A stretch of 64,000 nt of DNA, from the NCBI GenBank assembly GCA_038735125.1, contig JAVYNU010000001.1, positions 522,986 through 586,985 on the forward strand, given 5' to 3'. Position numbers and translations under genes: made by a program. The notes under the pieces were generated by a model. It made no database searches and was not told the DNA's origin. It saw only the letters and a program-made list of their open reading frames with translations. This document shows, in pieces, positions 1 to 9,018 of the stretch (the stretch's first letter is position 1; the number at the start of each line of letters is the position of its first letter). This DNA is from Ignisphaera sp. (GTDB lineage: Archaea; Thermoproteota; Thermoprotei_A; Sulfolobales; Ignisphaeraceae).

Positions 1-2294
1 ATGGTTGTAGAGACTGTTATAGTTGCTGGAGAAACAATGCTAGTTCTATAAGTTGTTGCTATTGTTGTTGGCACTATCGCTGTAGTTACAACAGTTTTTG
101 GTGAAAGACTGGTAGTCAAAGTCGAGACAACAGTCACCGGCGACACCACAGTCATAGTAACAGTCGTTATTATTGATGGAAGTAATGGGAACATGGGAAG
201 GGTATATGTAACAGCAGGAATGGTATATGTAGTAGGTTTGAACTCAGGATATTTAATGTTAGGTTTTGGTATTGGAAACTTTGTTTCCGTGCCTAGGTAG
301 AAGGACAATTGGGTTGACTGCATATAGCCATGGGTCTCTAGTGCTACGCTTAATCTGTATTGCGGATCCTGCATTAATGTATATATTCTGTAGTTTGTGG
401 GCTCTGTTGATATATATATTCTCATCTCTTTTTTATTTGCTGTAACTACTATGAATTCTTCCCTCCAATCACCAATTATATCGCCATAGGCTAGAGGAGC
501 GTTTCTAGAACCTGGAATAACATTGGTTACATTAAATATGTGTCTCCATACCCTGTTATTCCAATCGTATTTGCTGACACTAAAGCTATTTGGTGTTACA
601 ACGTCTAGGTGTTCTCTAAGCAGATCTCCATCCCACCAAATGTTGAAGTTTGTTAGGTTCATTCTCGGCCCTACTATATAACCTGATGCATTAAATAGAT
701 TACCTGGGGCAGCTGGTCTTGTAGCCCAGCATTCCATACCTGGATACCTTGGATCTATATCTCCACAGCTTCCTCTACCAATGTCTTGATCACTTATTCC
801 AGGACCTGAATAAGCCCATATAAGTCTGCCTGTAGCAGCTTCTACAAGAGCTACACCAGGTCTCCAATACAATGTGACTTCTCCGCTAACAGGCTTGCAT
901 ACAACCTGATTGCTCACAACGGTGCAATTCTTACCATTTTCTACAAATGTGTATTTGCATCCGGCAGAACATTGTCCTGGTCTTTCCTGGACATAGAATA
1001 TCTCTAGCCCTGGTCTTGAAGGATCTATATCTGCCACATGGAACCTATCACCGTGAAGCAGTCCCGAGTCCCAAAGCAGCTTACCATCATCGTCAATTGC
1101 TATCGCCCCATATACTATCTCATCCTTTCCATCCCCATCGATATCAGCAACCCTCATTTGCTGGAAGCCTTTGCTTAGACCCTGATATGGGTAATAGAAA
1201 GTCCACAGCTTCTCCAGTTTTCCATTTCTCCAGTTCCACGCCTCTACATAGATGTGTGTGTAGATACCCCTAGCAATAATTAACGATGGATGTTCTCCAT
1301 CAAGGTAGGCGACACCAATCATATTTCTACTAGCTCTATTGCCATAGTTGTCACCCCAATAGGTCCAGTTGTACATGTACAACCATTCGCCAAATGCTAG
1401 AGGATAACCTGTTGCACCATCAATTATAGCAAAGTATAGTGGGTCTTTAGTTTGTCTGCCAAGATAGTCAGCATATTTCATAGTACCATCGTTATTTATA
1501 TCTCCAACGACTATCACTTTACCATCGCGTGTATAGAATGTTGCATTCTCGCCTATCATGGCGGCTACTTCGGCCCTTCCATCGCCATCGAGATCGTATA
1601 CAACAAATGGTGAATAGTATATACCTGGTCTTATGTTTGGCCCTAGGTCAACTCTCCATAGAAATGTTCCATCAAGTTTGTATGCCTCAAGCTTATATGT
1701 TTCTGTAGGTACAGTGGTTTGCGATGGATCTATATCTTGGTCACCTCTTTTAACAACTACTTCGTACTCGCCATCACCGTCTAAATCGCCTATGCCTGCA
1801 AGTCTAGCTCCTTGAACAGTGTCATTAAAGTTCAAGGCATCTTGTCTTAAAGGAATAGATATATAGTTGCCTATGGGGGTATTGGGGCGCAGAACATAGG
1901 GTTTCGAAAACCCTACCTCAACACCATCCACAACACTTGCTACATAATATGTTACAGGCTGTGAGAAATCGAAGTTCGTTAGATTATCAATGAACCATGT
2001 CAGATATAGAGGCTTACTATTAACTTTAACCAGAGGCCCATTCCCTATACGCCTATATACATTAAACATTATGTTGTCAGGATCTGTAGCAAGAAGTCTC
2101 CAACTCAACCAAACAGAGTTATTAGAGATTCTAAGCGCTACAAGACCCCTGCCAAGCTTCTCCATAACCCTACCTTTGAGACCACCTTGACCAGCAACAG
2201 CTCTATTAGGTGCATATAATGCTTGTAGCAAGGATAGTACCAGTAACAGTGTTATGGATGATACCATCAATATTCTATATATTGTTCTATTCAT
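1..2294 (-). CDS. Secreted rhamnogalacturonan lyase, PL11 family (3' end beyond window)
   Basis: Reading the minus strand from ATG at 2294 gives an open frame to the window edge (764 codons, no stop seen). Residues 1-30 are a signal peptide. About 35-150 form a fibronectin-like beta domain of the kind found at the N-terminus of PL11 lyases. The rest is a beta-propeller with calcium-loop motifs DLDGDGEYEVVV (about 165), DLDGDGRAEVA (about 235) and DIDGDGKDEIV (about 390), and the WRVDLGPNIRPGIYYSPF stretch typical of PL11. These enzymes cleave the rhamnose-galacturonate backbone of pectin by beta-elimination, outside the cell. From about residue 700 the chain becomes Thr/Val-rich, like the stalks of two other secreted proteins here, so a membrane anchor probably follows off the edge. 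The start is chosen because GGGGTG lies just before the ATG; an in-frame GTG lies nine bases upstream. Family assignment is from recognised motifs, not from a search. Confidence 0.85.
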   Translation of the reverse strand, partial: MNRTIYRILMVSSITLLLVLSLLQALYAPNRAVAGQGGLKGRVMEKLGRGLVALRISNNSVWLSWRLLATDPDNIMFNVYRRIGNGPLVKVNSKPLYLTWFIDNLTNFDFSQPVTYYVASVVDGVEVGFSKPYVLRPNTPIGNYISIPLRQDALNFNDTVQGARLAGIGDLDGDGEYEVVVKRGDQDIDPSQTTVPTETYKLEAYKLDGTFLWRVDLGPNIRPGIYYSPFVVYDLDGDGRAEVAAMIGENATFYTRDGKVIVVGDINNDGTMKYADYLGRQTKDPLYFAIIDGATGYPLAFGEWLYMYNWTYWGDNYGNRASRNMIGVAYLDGEHPSLIIARGIYTHIYVEAWNWRNGKLEKLWTFYYPYQGLSKGFQQMRVADIDGDGKDEIVYGAIAIDDDGKLLWDSGLLHGDRFHVADIDPSRPGLEIFYVQERPGQCSAGCKYTFVENGKNCTVVSNQVVCKPVSGEVTLYWRPGVALVEAATGRLIWAYSGPGISDQDIGRGSCGDIDPRYPGMECWATRPAAPGNLFNASGYIVGPRMNLTNFNIWWDGDLLREHLDVVTPNSFSVSKYDWNNRVWRHIFNVTNVIPGSRNAPLAYGDIIGDWREEFIVVTANKKEMRIYISTEPTNYRIYTLMQDPQYRLSVALETHGYMQSTQLSFYLGTETKFPIPKPNIKYPEFKPTTYTIPAVTYTLPMFPLLPSIITTVTMTVVSPVTVVSTLTTSLSPKTVVTTAIVPTTIATTYRTSIVSPATITVSTT

Positions 2295-2321
2295 ATCTTG
2301 CACCCCGCAGATAACCATTAA

Positions 2322-2334
2322 TTAAAGTTTAAAA
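2322..2334 (-). promoter_or_regulatory. TATA box of the rhamnogalacturonan lyase gene
   Basis: On the minus strand the sequence TTTTTAAACT lies about 35 bases before the lyase ATG, placing a transcription start roughly at 2304 and leaving a very short leader. Confidence 0.4.
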
Positions 2335-2852
2335 ATATTCTTGAAGAAAAGGCTTGCAGTTCTCATAATTAAATATTAAATAAAGAAGTGTTTAATTCAA
2401 TCAAATTTAAGCATCATCTATACAATTAATATACCTAGTAGAGCGTGGAACTATATTCAAAGTCTGTAGTTAAGTTACTGATGTAGTGACAAAGAACTCA
2501 TAACTATACAGACTATAAACAGCAGGAATGTATAGGTTATTAACTGGCTCATTGAGAAACCTATAGCCTACTCCTAAGCACATAACGTCAATGTAAACTA
2601 TTATTGTTATCATTTTAATTGCCGTAGATCAAACTCATAATTATCGTAGCTTTTTAGGTTTGTATCTCAAACACAAAGTTACCAAGTCGATTCATCTAAT
2701 AGTTATCATCTTATCAGGAACTATAGGTAGTCCTGACAGCAAAGCCCTTATAATGAAAATCTCAATGTCCTGAAGAAATGTCCTAATCCTATTACATCAA
2801 AGTTAACAAAAAGTGACTCTTATCCTCCTAAAGTCTGTTGTTTTCAAATAAA

Positions 2853-2875
2853 AACACAAAAATTTATTTTGTGTT
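2853..2875. promoter_or_regulatory. Inverted repeat overlapping a TATA box (operator candidate)
   Basis: AACACAAAA (2853-2861), a five-base spacer and TTTTGTGTT (2867-2875) form a perfect 9-base inverted repeat. The AAATTTATTTT inside it is also the best TATA box for the gene starting at 2895, so a protein bound here would block TBP. The regulator is unknown. Confidence 0.5.
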
Positions 2876-2894
2876 CCACGATCCCAGATGATCT

Positions 2895-4763
2895 GTGGTG
2901 TGTTGGTTGAATAGGAAGCTTATTTTAATCGGAATAGACTCTATGATTCTGGATTTTGTAGAAAAATTTGCTAAAGAAGGTCTTATGCCCAACATTCAGA
3001 GACTGATGATGGAGGGTTCCTACGGTTACGCTCTACCATCCATGCCAACCTATACCCCTACAAATTGGACCACGATTGCAACTGGAACTGATTCAACTAT
3101 TCATAGAGTTTTCGAATGGGTTTTCACATCTAATGCGAGAAATGCTGAAAGTATTTGGGAAACTGCTTCAAGATATGGAAAAAAGGTTGTTCTAATTAGA
3201 TTCCCCAGTTCTTTCCCTCCTAATAATACTAATGTGGTTGCTATAGGCGATGGCGCTCCCCATAATGGTTTGGGAGTTCTTGAAGAAAGCAGGCTCTATT
3301 CATCTAAGAAAATATATCGTTATTCAGGTGGTCTGCATGGCTCCTTTGAGTCGGTATTGATTAGGTGGAGTGTATTGGATTCTTGGGAATTGTTCCAGGG
3401 AACCACATGTAATGATTTGAAGCCTCTTGAGACCTCTTTAACTATTTCTTTAAAAAATAAAAAACCTGCCACAATTTATTTACTGTTATATTCAAGTAAC
3501 TGTAGATCATACGATACTCTTTCAATGGCTTTCGATAAAGACTTCTCTAAAAGTATAGCAACTCTACACGAAGGGGAATGGAGTGATTTCATAGTAATAC
3601 CGTTTGAGGATCTGGATGGTGGTGTCACTAAGGGGGTTTGCAGGTTTAAACTGTTGAATAGTGACCCCGAGAACTTTCTCCTTTATAGAACGCAGATCCA
3701 TGCTGTGGAGGGCTTCATTTATCCTAGCGATGTCGAGAAAAAGCTTATTAATGAGGTGGGCTATTTCCTTGATAATCCATCAAGGTTATGTTTAGCGCAT
3801 AAATGCTTCGATACTTTCTTTGAGGAGCTTGAGCACCATTTGGATTGGATGTATAGAGCTGCAGAGTATTTAAAAAAAGAGTTGGACTGGGATATGCTTT
3901 TTGTTCAAGTTCATGCGATAGACTATGTCCAGCATGAGTTATGGTATTGCATAGATCCTGTTGCCCATGGATACATAGATGATTCACATTGTAGAGAAGT
4001 TTTCAAGAAAGCATATTCAAAGATAGACAATTTTGTTGGTAAAATTCTAACTCTAGCAGATGATGATACTCTGGTGGTGTTAGTATCGGATCACGGGCAT
4101 ATAGCAAGGGTGAAGGTAGTTTTTCTAGTTGATTATCTAGTTGATAAAGGTTTCATCACCATAAAAGATGAGGGCTCCATTGATACATCAAAAAGTATTG
4201 TTAGAGAAATAAAATATGATGGACTTATACTCAATACTATATGGAGGTATAGTGATGGCATTATAAGAAGTGAAGATGAGTATAGAGAAATAGTTGAAGA
4301 GTTGATAGACGTGTTACTTTCGCTTAAGGACAGAGAAAAACATGTGTTCTATCTTGTTATACCTGGATGGGAGGCACAAGTGCTAGGCTATAGAGAGAAA
4401 GACCTAGATATCCTGTATTCTCCGCGACCGGGATATGCAATTGTTAGGGGTCTTTCTAAAAGATATCAATTAAAGAAAGAGGGCTACATCGGCTTACCTG
4501 ATCCAGAGCATGGTATATGGGGAGGGGCCTCAAGCATTCACGAGGGGCTTCCATCAGCTAAACTTTCCATTGGAACCAACAAAGCTATGTTTGTGATAAA
4601 AGGTCCTAGGGTTAAGAAAGGCCTTAAAGTTGATTACGGTGTATGGTTGAGGGATATAGCACCAACGATTTGCGCACTTCTTGGCCTCCCGATACCTAGG
4701 CAATCAACTGGTAGAGTTCTATACGAGATTATAGATGGGGTGATACATATTAGTATCATGTGA
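2895..4763 (+). CDS. Alkaline-phosphatase-superfamily phosphodiesterase/phosphatase
   Basis: This 622-residue protein belongs to the type I phosphodiesterase/nucleotide pyrophosphatase group of the alkaline phosphatase superfamily. An N-terminal metal-binding GIDS loop (about residue 14) is followed by PTNWTTIATGT (about 55-66), which carries the nucleophilic Thr. Later come VQVHAIDYVQHE, VLVSDHGH (about 400) and a C-terminal EHG segment, the usual set of Asp/His metal ligands. There is no signal peptide, so it should act in the cytosol; the substrate is not evident. GTG 2895 is the longest start; GTG 2898 and TTG 2907 are close alternatives, and the TATA box near 2862-2870 would give an almost leaderless message. 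It is followed 45 bases later by a gene of unknown function, probably co-transcribed, and both sit beside pectin and sugar-uptake genes. Confidence 0.75.
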   Translation: MVCWLNRKLILIGIDSMILDFVEKFAKEGLMPNIQRLMMEGSYGYALPSMPTYTPTNWTTIATGTDSTIHRVFEWVFTSNARNAESIWETASRYGKKVVLIRFPSSFPPNNTNVVAIGDGAPHNGLGVLEESRLYSSKKIYRYSGGLHGSFESVLIRWSVLDSWELFQGTTCNDLKPLETSLTISLKNKKPATIYLLLYSSNCRSYDTLSMAFDKDFSKSIATLHEGEWSDFIVIPFEDLDGGVTKGVCRFKLLNSDPENFLLYRTQIHAVEGFIYPSDVEKKLINEVGYFLDNPSRLCLAHKCFDTFFEELEHHLDWMYRAAEYLKKELDWDMLFVQVHAIDYVQHELWYCIDPVAHGYIDDSHCREVFKKAYSKIDNFVGKILTLADDDTLVVLVSDHGHIARVKVVFLVDYLVDKGFITIKDEGSIDTSKSIVREIKYDGLILNTIWRYSDGIIRSEDEYREIVEELIDVLLSLKDREKHVFYLVIPGWEAQVLGYREKDLDILYSPRPGYAIVRGLSKRYQLKKEGYIGLPDPEHGIWGGASSIHEGLPSAKLSIGTNKAMFVIKGPRVKKGLKVDYGVWLRDIAPTICALLGLPIPRQSTGRVLYEIIDGVIHISIM

Positions 4764-4808
4764 ATATTAAGGTTATGTGCTAGATAATGTTACTAGAGGT
4801 GTTCATTC

Positions 4809-6014
4809 ATGGCGAAAATAACACCCTTACTCATTCCCTACGAAGTTGAAGTGGTTGAGGATATAAGGGGAGGTGTAGGAACCCCAAATCTAATACATGA
4901 CGTCAAGAAAAATGTTTACTGGCTTCTATTTACTGGCTGGAGGGATCCTAGAGGAAGGTTGAGAGAAGTATTCGTAGTTGAAGTAGATAAGAACCTAATT
5001 CCGCAGTGGAATACATTAAAGAAAATATTGAGATATGATTTCCCTATTGATGCTTCCTATACACATAATACCGTAAGAGGATTCTACAACGCTACCAAAG
5101 AAGAATTTATTGTAACGACATCCCATGGTTCAAAAATATTCCTCTATACCTTTGATAGCGAGTGGAATCTGAAAAAATACAAAGAGATACTAGACTTTGG
5201 AGCAGTAAGGGATTACGGCTTCCCCATAAAACCAATAGGTGTGTATACAAAGCATCGTGATGCTATTGCTGTTACAAGGAATAGCGAGAGAAAAGAGGAG
5301 CTGGAGGTTTACATGGTAAAAAGCATTGATAACGTAGATGAGGCAAAAGCTGAAAACCTTGGGGTCGTAGCTAGGTGGGGCTCTAACGATGTATTAGACT
5401 TCACCTTGCTCCCAAGATTCCAAATATTTGCAGAACAAAACAGCTGCTCTAAATGGACTCTTCATACCTTCATAGGGCCAACACTAGATGAAATACCATC
5501 AGATGTGTTCTTTGGGAACTTCATCACTATGCAAACATCTATGACGCACTTGCTTGAAATCGATGACAATATGGTTCAGCTAGGACACCCACACTACACG
5601 ACACTACCAGATGGTGCTCCCAAGCTTCTTGTTGCTGCTTTCAGGGATACCTGGAGCTTAAGACATGATACAGGTAGATGGGGGTACACACACGAAATAT
5701 GGTGTATACTTCTAGATAAGAACCTATTTGATCCTAAAGCATACTACTCTTTTAAACTTAAGCTCTTCTCTAAGGACATGAATAAGTACATATATGTTCC
5801 CCCCGCTGAGAAACTCACCATATACAGTAAGATACCCCTAGATAAAATCAAAGTCTACGAATCCCCAATACCAGGAGAAGACTTAGTTGCAGATCCGTTA
5901 AGAAGGAATGGCAAGTTGATACTTGAAGATCCACCACAATGGATTAAACTAGAGATATCAACTGCTTCTAACAATGTAGCAGAAGAACCGCTATACCTAC
6001 TCGCTACCATATAG
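4809..6014 (+). CDS. Unknown protein, probable beta-propeller related to glycosidases
   Basis: I do not recognise this 401-residue protein with certainty. It has no signal peptide or membrane segment. Its opening region (PNLIHDVKKNVYWLLFTGWRD, broken here into the pieces PNLIHD, YWLLFTGW and RGRLREVF) and the later HPHYTTLPDG are reminiscent of five-bladed propeller glycosidases such as GH43/GH130, and the chain is rich in short beta strands and aromatic residues. That is inference only: no catalytic carboxylate triad can be assigned. The ATG is preceded by GAGGTG (4796-4801) at good spacing. It follows the phosphodiesterase by 45 bases and precedes the ABC importer, so a cytosolic role in handling imported oligosaccharides is plausible. 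Confidence 0.6.
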   Translation: MAKITPLLIPYEVEVVEDIRGGVGTPNLIHDVKKNVYWLLFTGWRDPRGRLREVFVVEVDKNLIPQWNTLKKILRYDFPIDASYTHNTVRGFYNATKEEFIVTTSHGSKIFLYTFDSEWNLKKYKEILDFGAVRDYGFPIKPIGVYTKHRDAIAVTRNSERKEELEVYMVKSIDNVDEAKAENLGVVARWGSNDVLDFTLLPRFQIFAEQNSCSKWTLHTFIGPTLDEIPSDVFFGNFITMQTSMTHLLEIDDNMVQLGHPHYTTLPDGAPKLLVAAFRDTWSLRHDTGRWGYTHEIWCILLDKNLFDPKAYYSFKLKLFSKDMNKYIYVPPAEKLTIYSKIPLDKIKVYESPIPGEDLVADPLRRNGKLILEDPPQWIKLEISTASNNVAEEPLYLLATI

Positions 6015-6019
6015 AATCA

Positions 6020-6040
6020 TTAAACTTTATTAAGTTTCGC
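6020..6040 (+). promoter_or_regulatory. Palindromic TATA-like element before the ABC importer
   Basis: AAACTT (6022-6027), TATT and AAGTTT (6032-6037) form a perfect short inverted repeat with a TATA-like centre. It lies about 60 bases before the first permease and after the stop of the preceding gene, so it could be the importer promoter. Confidence 0.35.
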
Positions 6041-6094
6041 AACAATTAGAAATTACGGCAATGTAATAATCACTCCCTATGGTGTTGCCAGCCT

Positions 6095-7099
6095 ATGAGT
6101 ACGTGGGGTTGGATTGCAAAGAATGTTTTGATGGCTATTGCTATGTGGTTTACAGCTATCGTCTTGATATCTTTTGTGGTTTTCGCTACACCTGGAAACC
6201 CGCTAGAGATAATGATTACACAGTTAGTGAGCCAAGGGTATCCATACTTTGAGGCTCTAACCATAGTTAGATCGTATTTTGGTGTAGACATTGAGCAGCC
6301 TATTCATGTTAAAGTAGCGAACTATTTGATGAACTTGATAAAAGGTGATTTAGGAAAATCTATATCGTATGGGGTCTCTGTTTCTGCTTTAATAGCTAAT
6401 ACCTTACCTTGGTCAGTATTCTTTGTATCATATGCTCTCTTAATAACTATGGCTATCGGTATAACTCTCGGGTTAATCTTAGCATATTATAGAGGGAGAG
6501 CAGTTATTTCCAAGCTTATGACATTTATACTCAGCATTCTAAATGCTGTACCTAACTGGGTTATGGGCGTAATACTGTTTGTGTATATAGGGTATATGTG
6601 GAAGCTTCTACCTTATATGGGACCCTATGACGCTGCACATGTAAAACCGGGACCTAGCATAGAATTCATAGCAAGTGTACTTTACTATTACCTCTTACCA
6701 GTTATAGCATTAGTCCTAACCTCTCTACCCAGATGGGCCTGGAGTGTAAGCTCTATAGCTATAATGACGCTGAAAGATGATTACATTACCTATGCGAAAG
6801 CTAGAGGTTTAACAACACGAAGAATACTGTTTAACTATGTTGCAAGAAATTCGCTTTTGCCAACGTATGCAACAATAAGTGTGACCTTTGCTCAGTTGCT
6901 GATAGGAACAGTATGGTTAGAGAATCTATATTCAAAACCAGGTATTGGGACTCTACTTTCTGTTGCGATTGGCAACAGAGATTACCCAGTAATCTTAGGT
7001 GTATATGCAACATTTGTAGGGATACTGGTGTTAGCAAATCTCTTAACTGATATGACCTATGGCTTCATAGATCCTAGAGCAAGAATTAGAACAGATTAA
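6095..7099 (+). CDS. ABC importer permease, OppB/DppB type
   Basis: The 334-residue membrane protein is the first permease of an oligopeptide/oligosaccharide (Opp family) importer. Six hydrophobic segments are visible: one near the N-terminus followed by a large outside loop, then five clustered segments. The cytoplasmic EAA-like loop reads DDYITYAKARGLTTRRILFNYVARN (key part YAKARGL, about residue 235), which docks on the ATPases. The ending SVAIGNRDYPVILGVYATFVG followed by FIDPRAR is characteristic of DppB proteins. It begins an operon with the second permease 10 bases downstream and the two ATPase genes after it. In archaea this family often imports sugar oligomers; the neighbouring polysaccharide enzymes favour that here. 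Confidence 0.9.
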   Translation: MSTWGWIAKNVLMAIAMWFTAIVLISFVVFATPGNPLEIMITQLVSQGYPYFEALTIVRSYFGVDIEQPIHVKVANYLMNLIKGDLGKSISYGVSVSALIANTLPWSVFFVSYALLITMAIGITLGLILAYYRGRAVISKLMTFILSILNAVPNWVMGVILFVYIGYMWKLLPYMGPYDAAHVKPGPSIEFIASVLYYYLLPVIALVLTSLPRWAWSVSSIAIMTLKDDYITYAKARGLTTRRILFNYVARNSLLPTYATISVTFAQLLIGTVWLENLYSKPGIGTLLSVAIGNRDYPVILGVYATFVGILVLANLLTDMTYGFIDPRARIRTD

Positions 7100-7109
7100 G
7101 GGCGATAAT

Positions 7110-8042
7110 ATGAAGCTGAATAACTTGGTTAACCCAAAGGCATCGAGATCGCTAAAGTTTGTGTTAAAAATATTCTTCAAAGACTTCACTACGGGGTTTA
7201 GCTTTATCGTGTTATTCCTTTACATACTAGCAACTATTCTAGTATACCTTAATGTTATTCCCCCATTACCACCACCAAGAGGATACCTCTACATGTATAA
7301 GTCGCCATCATTAGAGAACTTTCCATGGTATATCCTAGGAACAGAGGGTACTGGGAGACCTTTATTTCTATGCCTAGTAAGAGCAGCTGCGCCAACGCTT
7401 ACAGTAGCATTCCTATCAGCTCTGATCACTACTATCGTGGGAATGTTGATGGGTCTTATAGCGGGGTACCTTGGAGGTAAAATCGATGGGGCTTTGAATT
7501 TCTTGATAACACTAGCTCTAACCATACCCTCGACATTTCTAGCTTTAATAATTTCAGCACTATTACCTGCGAACCTTAGAGGTAACCTACTCGTTGGAGC
7601 TGGCGTTCTAAGTATAACAGCTTGGGGTACTATAGCTAGAGGTGTAAGAGCACAAGTTGTATCGCTGAAACGTAGGGAGTTCATAGAGGTGGCAAAAGCA
7701 TTGGGCTTTGGAGCAAGATACATAATATTCAAAGAAATTATGCGATACATACTGCCCTATATTACAATGCAGTTCGTGTTAGCGATGGTTAACGGAATAT
7801 ATGGATACACTTCGTTATCATTCCTCGGTATAATCCCTGTTAGTGCCGATAACTGGGGTTATCAGATAAACTTAGCTACATCGGTTGGAGGTCTATATGC
7901 CCAGAAACTTTCAGTACAACTAGGTCTTTGGGGACCTATTATCGCTATCGTTTTGATTCAGTTTAGTTTAGCTAATGTAGCTCGAGCTTTTGAAGAAGTA
8001 TTCAACCCAGCCCTAAGAACCAAGATAGAAGAAGGTGAATAA
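7110..8042 (+). CDS. ABC importer permease, OppC/DppC type
   Basis: The 310-residue partner permease has an N-terminal segment (about 25-50), the OppC-type motif LGTEGTGRPLF (about residues 80-90; bacterial homologues read LGTDxxGRD), and five further membrane segments. The docking loop EFIEVAKALGFG (about 190) matches the EAA consensus. It dimerises with the preceding permease to form the channel. Its stop overlaps the region of the following ATPase start, indicating translational coupling. Confidence in family is high; the substrate is inferred from neighbours only. Confidence 0.9.
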   Translation: MKLNNLVNPKASRSLKFVLKIFFKDFTTGFSFIVLFLYILATILVYLNVIPPLPPPRGYLYMYKSPSLENFPWYILGTEGTGRPLFLCLVRAAAPTLTVAFLSALITTIVGMLMGLIAGYLGGKIDGALNFLITLALTIPSTFLALIISALLPANLRGNLLVGAGVLSITAWGTIARGVRAQVVSLKRREFIEVAKALGFGARYIIFKEIMRYILPYITMQFVLAMVNGIYGYTSLSFLGIIPVSADNWGYQINLATSVGGLYAQKLSVQLGLWGPIIAIVLIQFSLANVARAFEEVFNPALRTKIEEGE

Positions 8043-8043
8043 A

Positions 8044-9012
8044 TTGAGTTACCTAATGAGGGTACAGAATCTATCTGTCTATTACTCGAAAATTAGAGTA
8101 CTCAACAACATCAACCTAGATGTAATACAAGGAGAGACTATAGCCTTAGTTGGTGAAAGTGGTTGTGGTAAAACAACCCTAGCTAATGTTATCCTAAGAA
8201 CATTACCAGAGATAGCGTATGTAGATAATAACTCGAAGGTGCTGTACAAGCTTGGAAATAACTATGTAGAAATACTACATCTTCCACACATGCTGTTTAG
8301 AACACAAATCCGATGGAAGGAGATTTCTATGGTTCCTCAAAGTGCTTTGAACGCTCTTAATCCTACTATAAAGATAAGGGATCATTTTATAGAGACTGCG
8401 AAGGCTCATGGTTTTAGTGATAAGGGTGAGGTTTTGGAGAGGGCTAGGTTTTTGTTGGAGTCTGTCAAGCTTGATGCTGATAGGGTTCTTAATATGTATC
8501 CTATTGAGCTTTCTGGCGGCATGAAGCAGAGAACTTTAATTGCTTTAGCATTATTTTTAAATCCTAAATTTGTTATTCTTGATGAGCCTACAACAGCTTT
8601 GGATGTGTTGACGCAAAGAGAAATAATATTGTTGCTGAAGGATCTAAAGAATAAAATGGGTTTGACCTATATGCTTATAACCCACGATATCGCTCTTGTT
8701 GCTGATATTGCTGATAGAGTAGCTGTTATGTATGCTGGCAGATTGTGTGAGATTAGCGATGTTCATAGTATTTTCTATAGTCCAAAGCATCCCTATACAC
8801 AAATGTTGTTAGCTAGTGTTCCAAAACTAGGAGAATTCAAAGAACCTCCAGATTTCGTAGGTGTCTCAATTGATTATAGGAGGTTACCCTATGGCTGCAA
8901 GTTTCATCCTAGGTGTCCGTTTGCTATGGATATTTGTAGGAGGGAGGAGCCTCCTTTGGTAGAGGTTGAGAAGAATCGTTTTGTTGCATGCTGGCTATAT
9001 GCAAAGAGGTGA
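8044..9012 (+). CDS. ABC importer ATPase, OppD/DppD type
   Basis: This ATPase has Walker A GESGCGKTT (about residue 35), the signature LSGGMKQR, Walker B FVILDEPTTALD and the H-loop THD. It ends in the oligopeptide/dipeptide-transporter C-terminal domain (CKFHPRCPFAMDIC and VACW), a four-cysteine region conserved in this family. It energises the two permeases together with the next ATPase. Start choice is uncertain: TTG 8044 follows GAAGGTGA at good spacing, GTG 8035 overlaps the permease stop, and ATG 8056 is possible. Codons in 8390-8525 end almost only in T or G, a sharp contrast to the A/C-ending patch in the next gene. Confidence 0.9.
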   Translation: MSYLMRVQNLSVYYSKIRVLNNINLDVIQGETIALVGESGCGKTTLANVILRTLPEIAYVDNNSKVLYKLGNNYVEILHLPHMLFRTQIRWKEISMVPQSALNALNPTIKIRDHFIETAKAHGFSDKGEVLERARFLLESVKLDADRVLNMYPIELSGGMKQRTLIALALFLNPKFVILDEPTTALDVLTQREIILLLKDLKNKMGLTYMLITHDIALVADIADRVAVMYAGRLCEISDVHSIFYSPKHPYTQMLLASVPKLGEFKEPPDFVGVSIDYRRLPYGCKFHPRCPFAMDICRREEPPLVEVEKNRFVACWLYAKR

Positions 9013-9018
9013 CGTTTT

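Larger units (their letters stand above)
2295..2894. other. 600-base divergent intergenic region
   Basis: This AT-rich stretch separates the minus-strand lyase from the plus-strand phosphodiesterase gene. It holds the lyase TATA box near its left end and an inverted repeat over a TATA box at its right end (2853-2875). I see no convincing gene, RNA or repeat in 2340-2850. Confidence 0.5.

Noticed and set aside
947..2190. Three short plus-strand frames
   Set aside because: They lie antisense inside the rhamnogalacturonan lyase gene.
7289..7750. Minus-strand 153-codon frame
   Set aside because: Antisense of the DppC-type permease; composition is that of a membrane-protein shadow.
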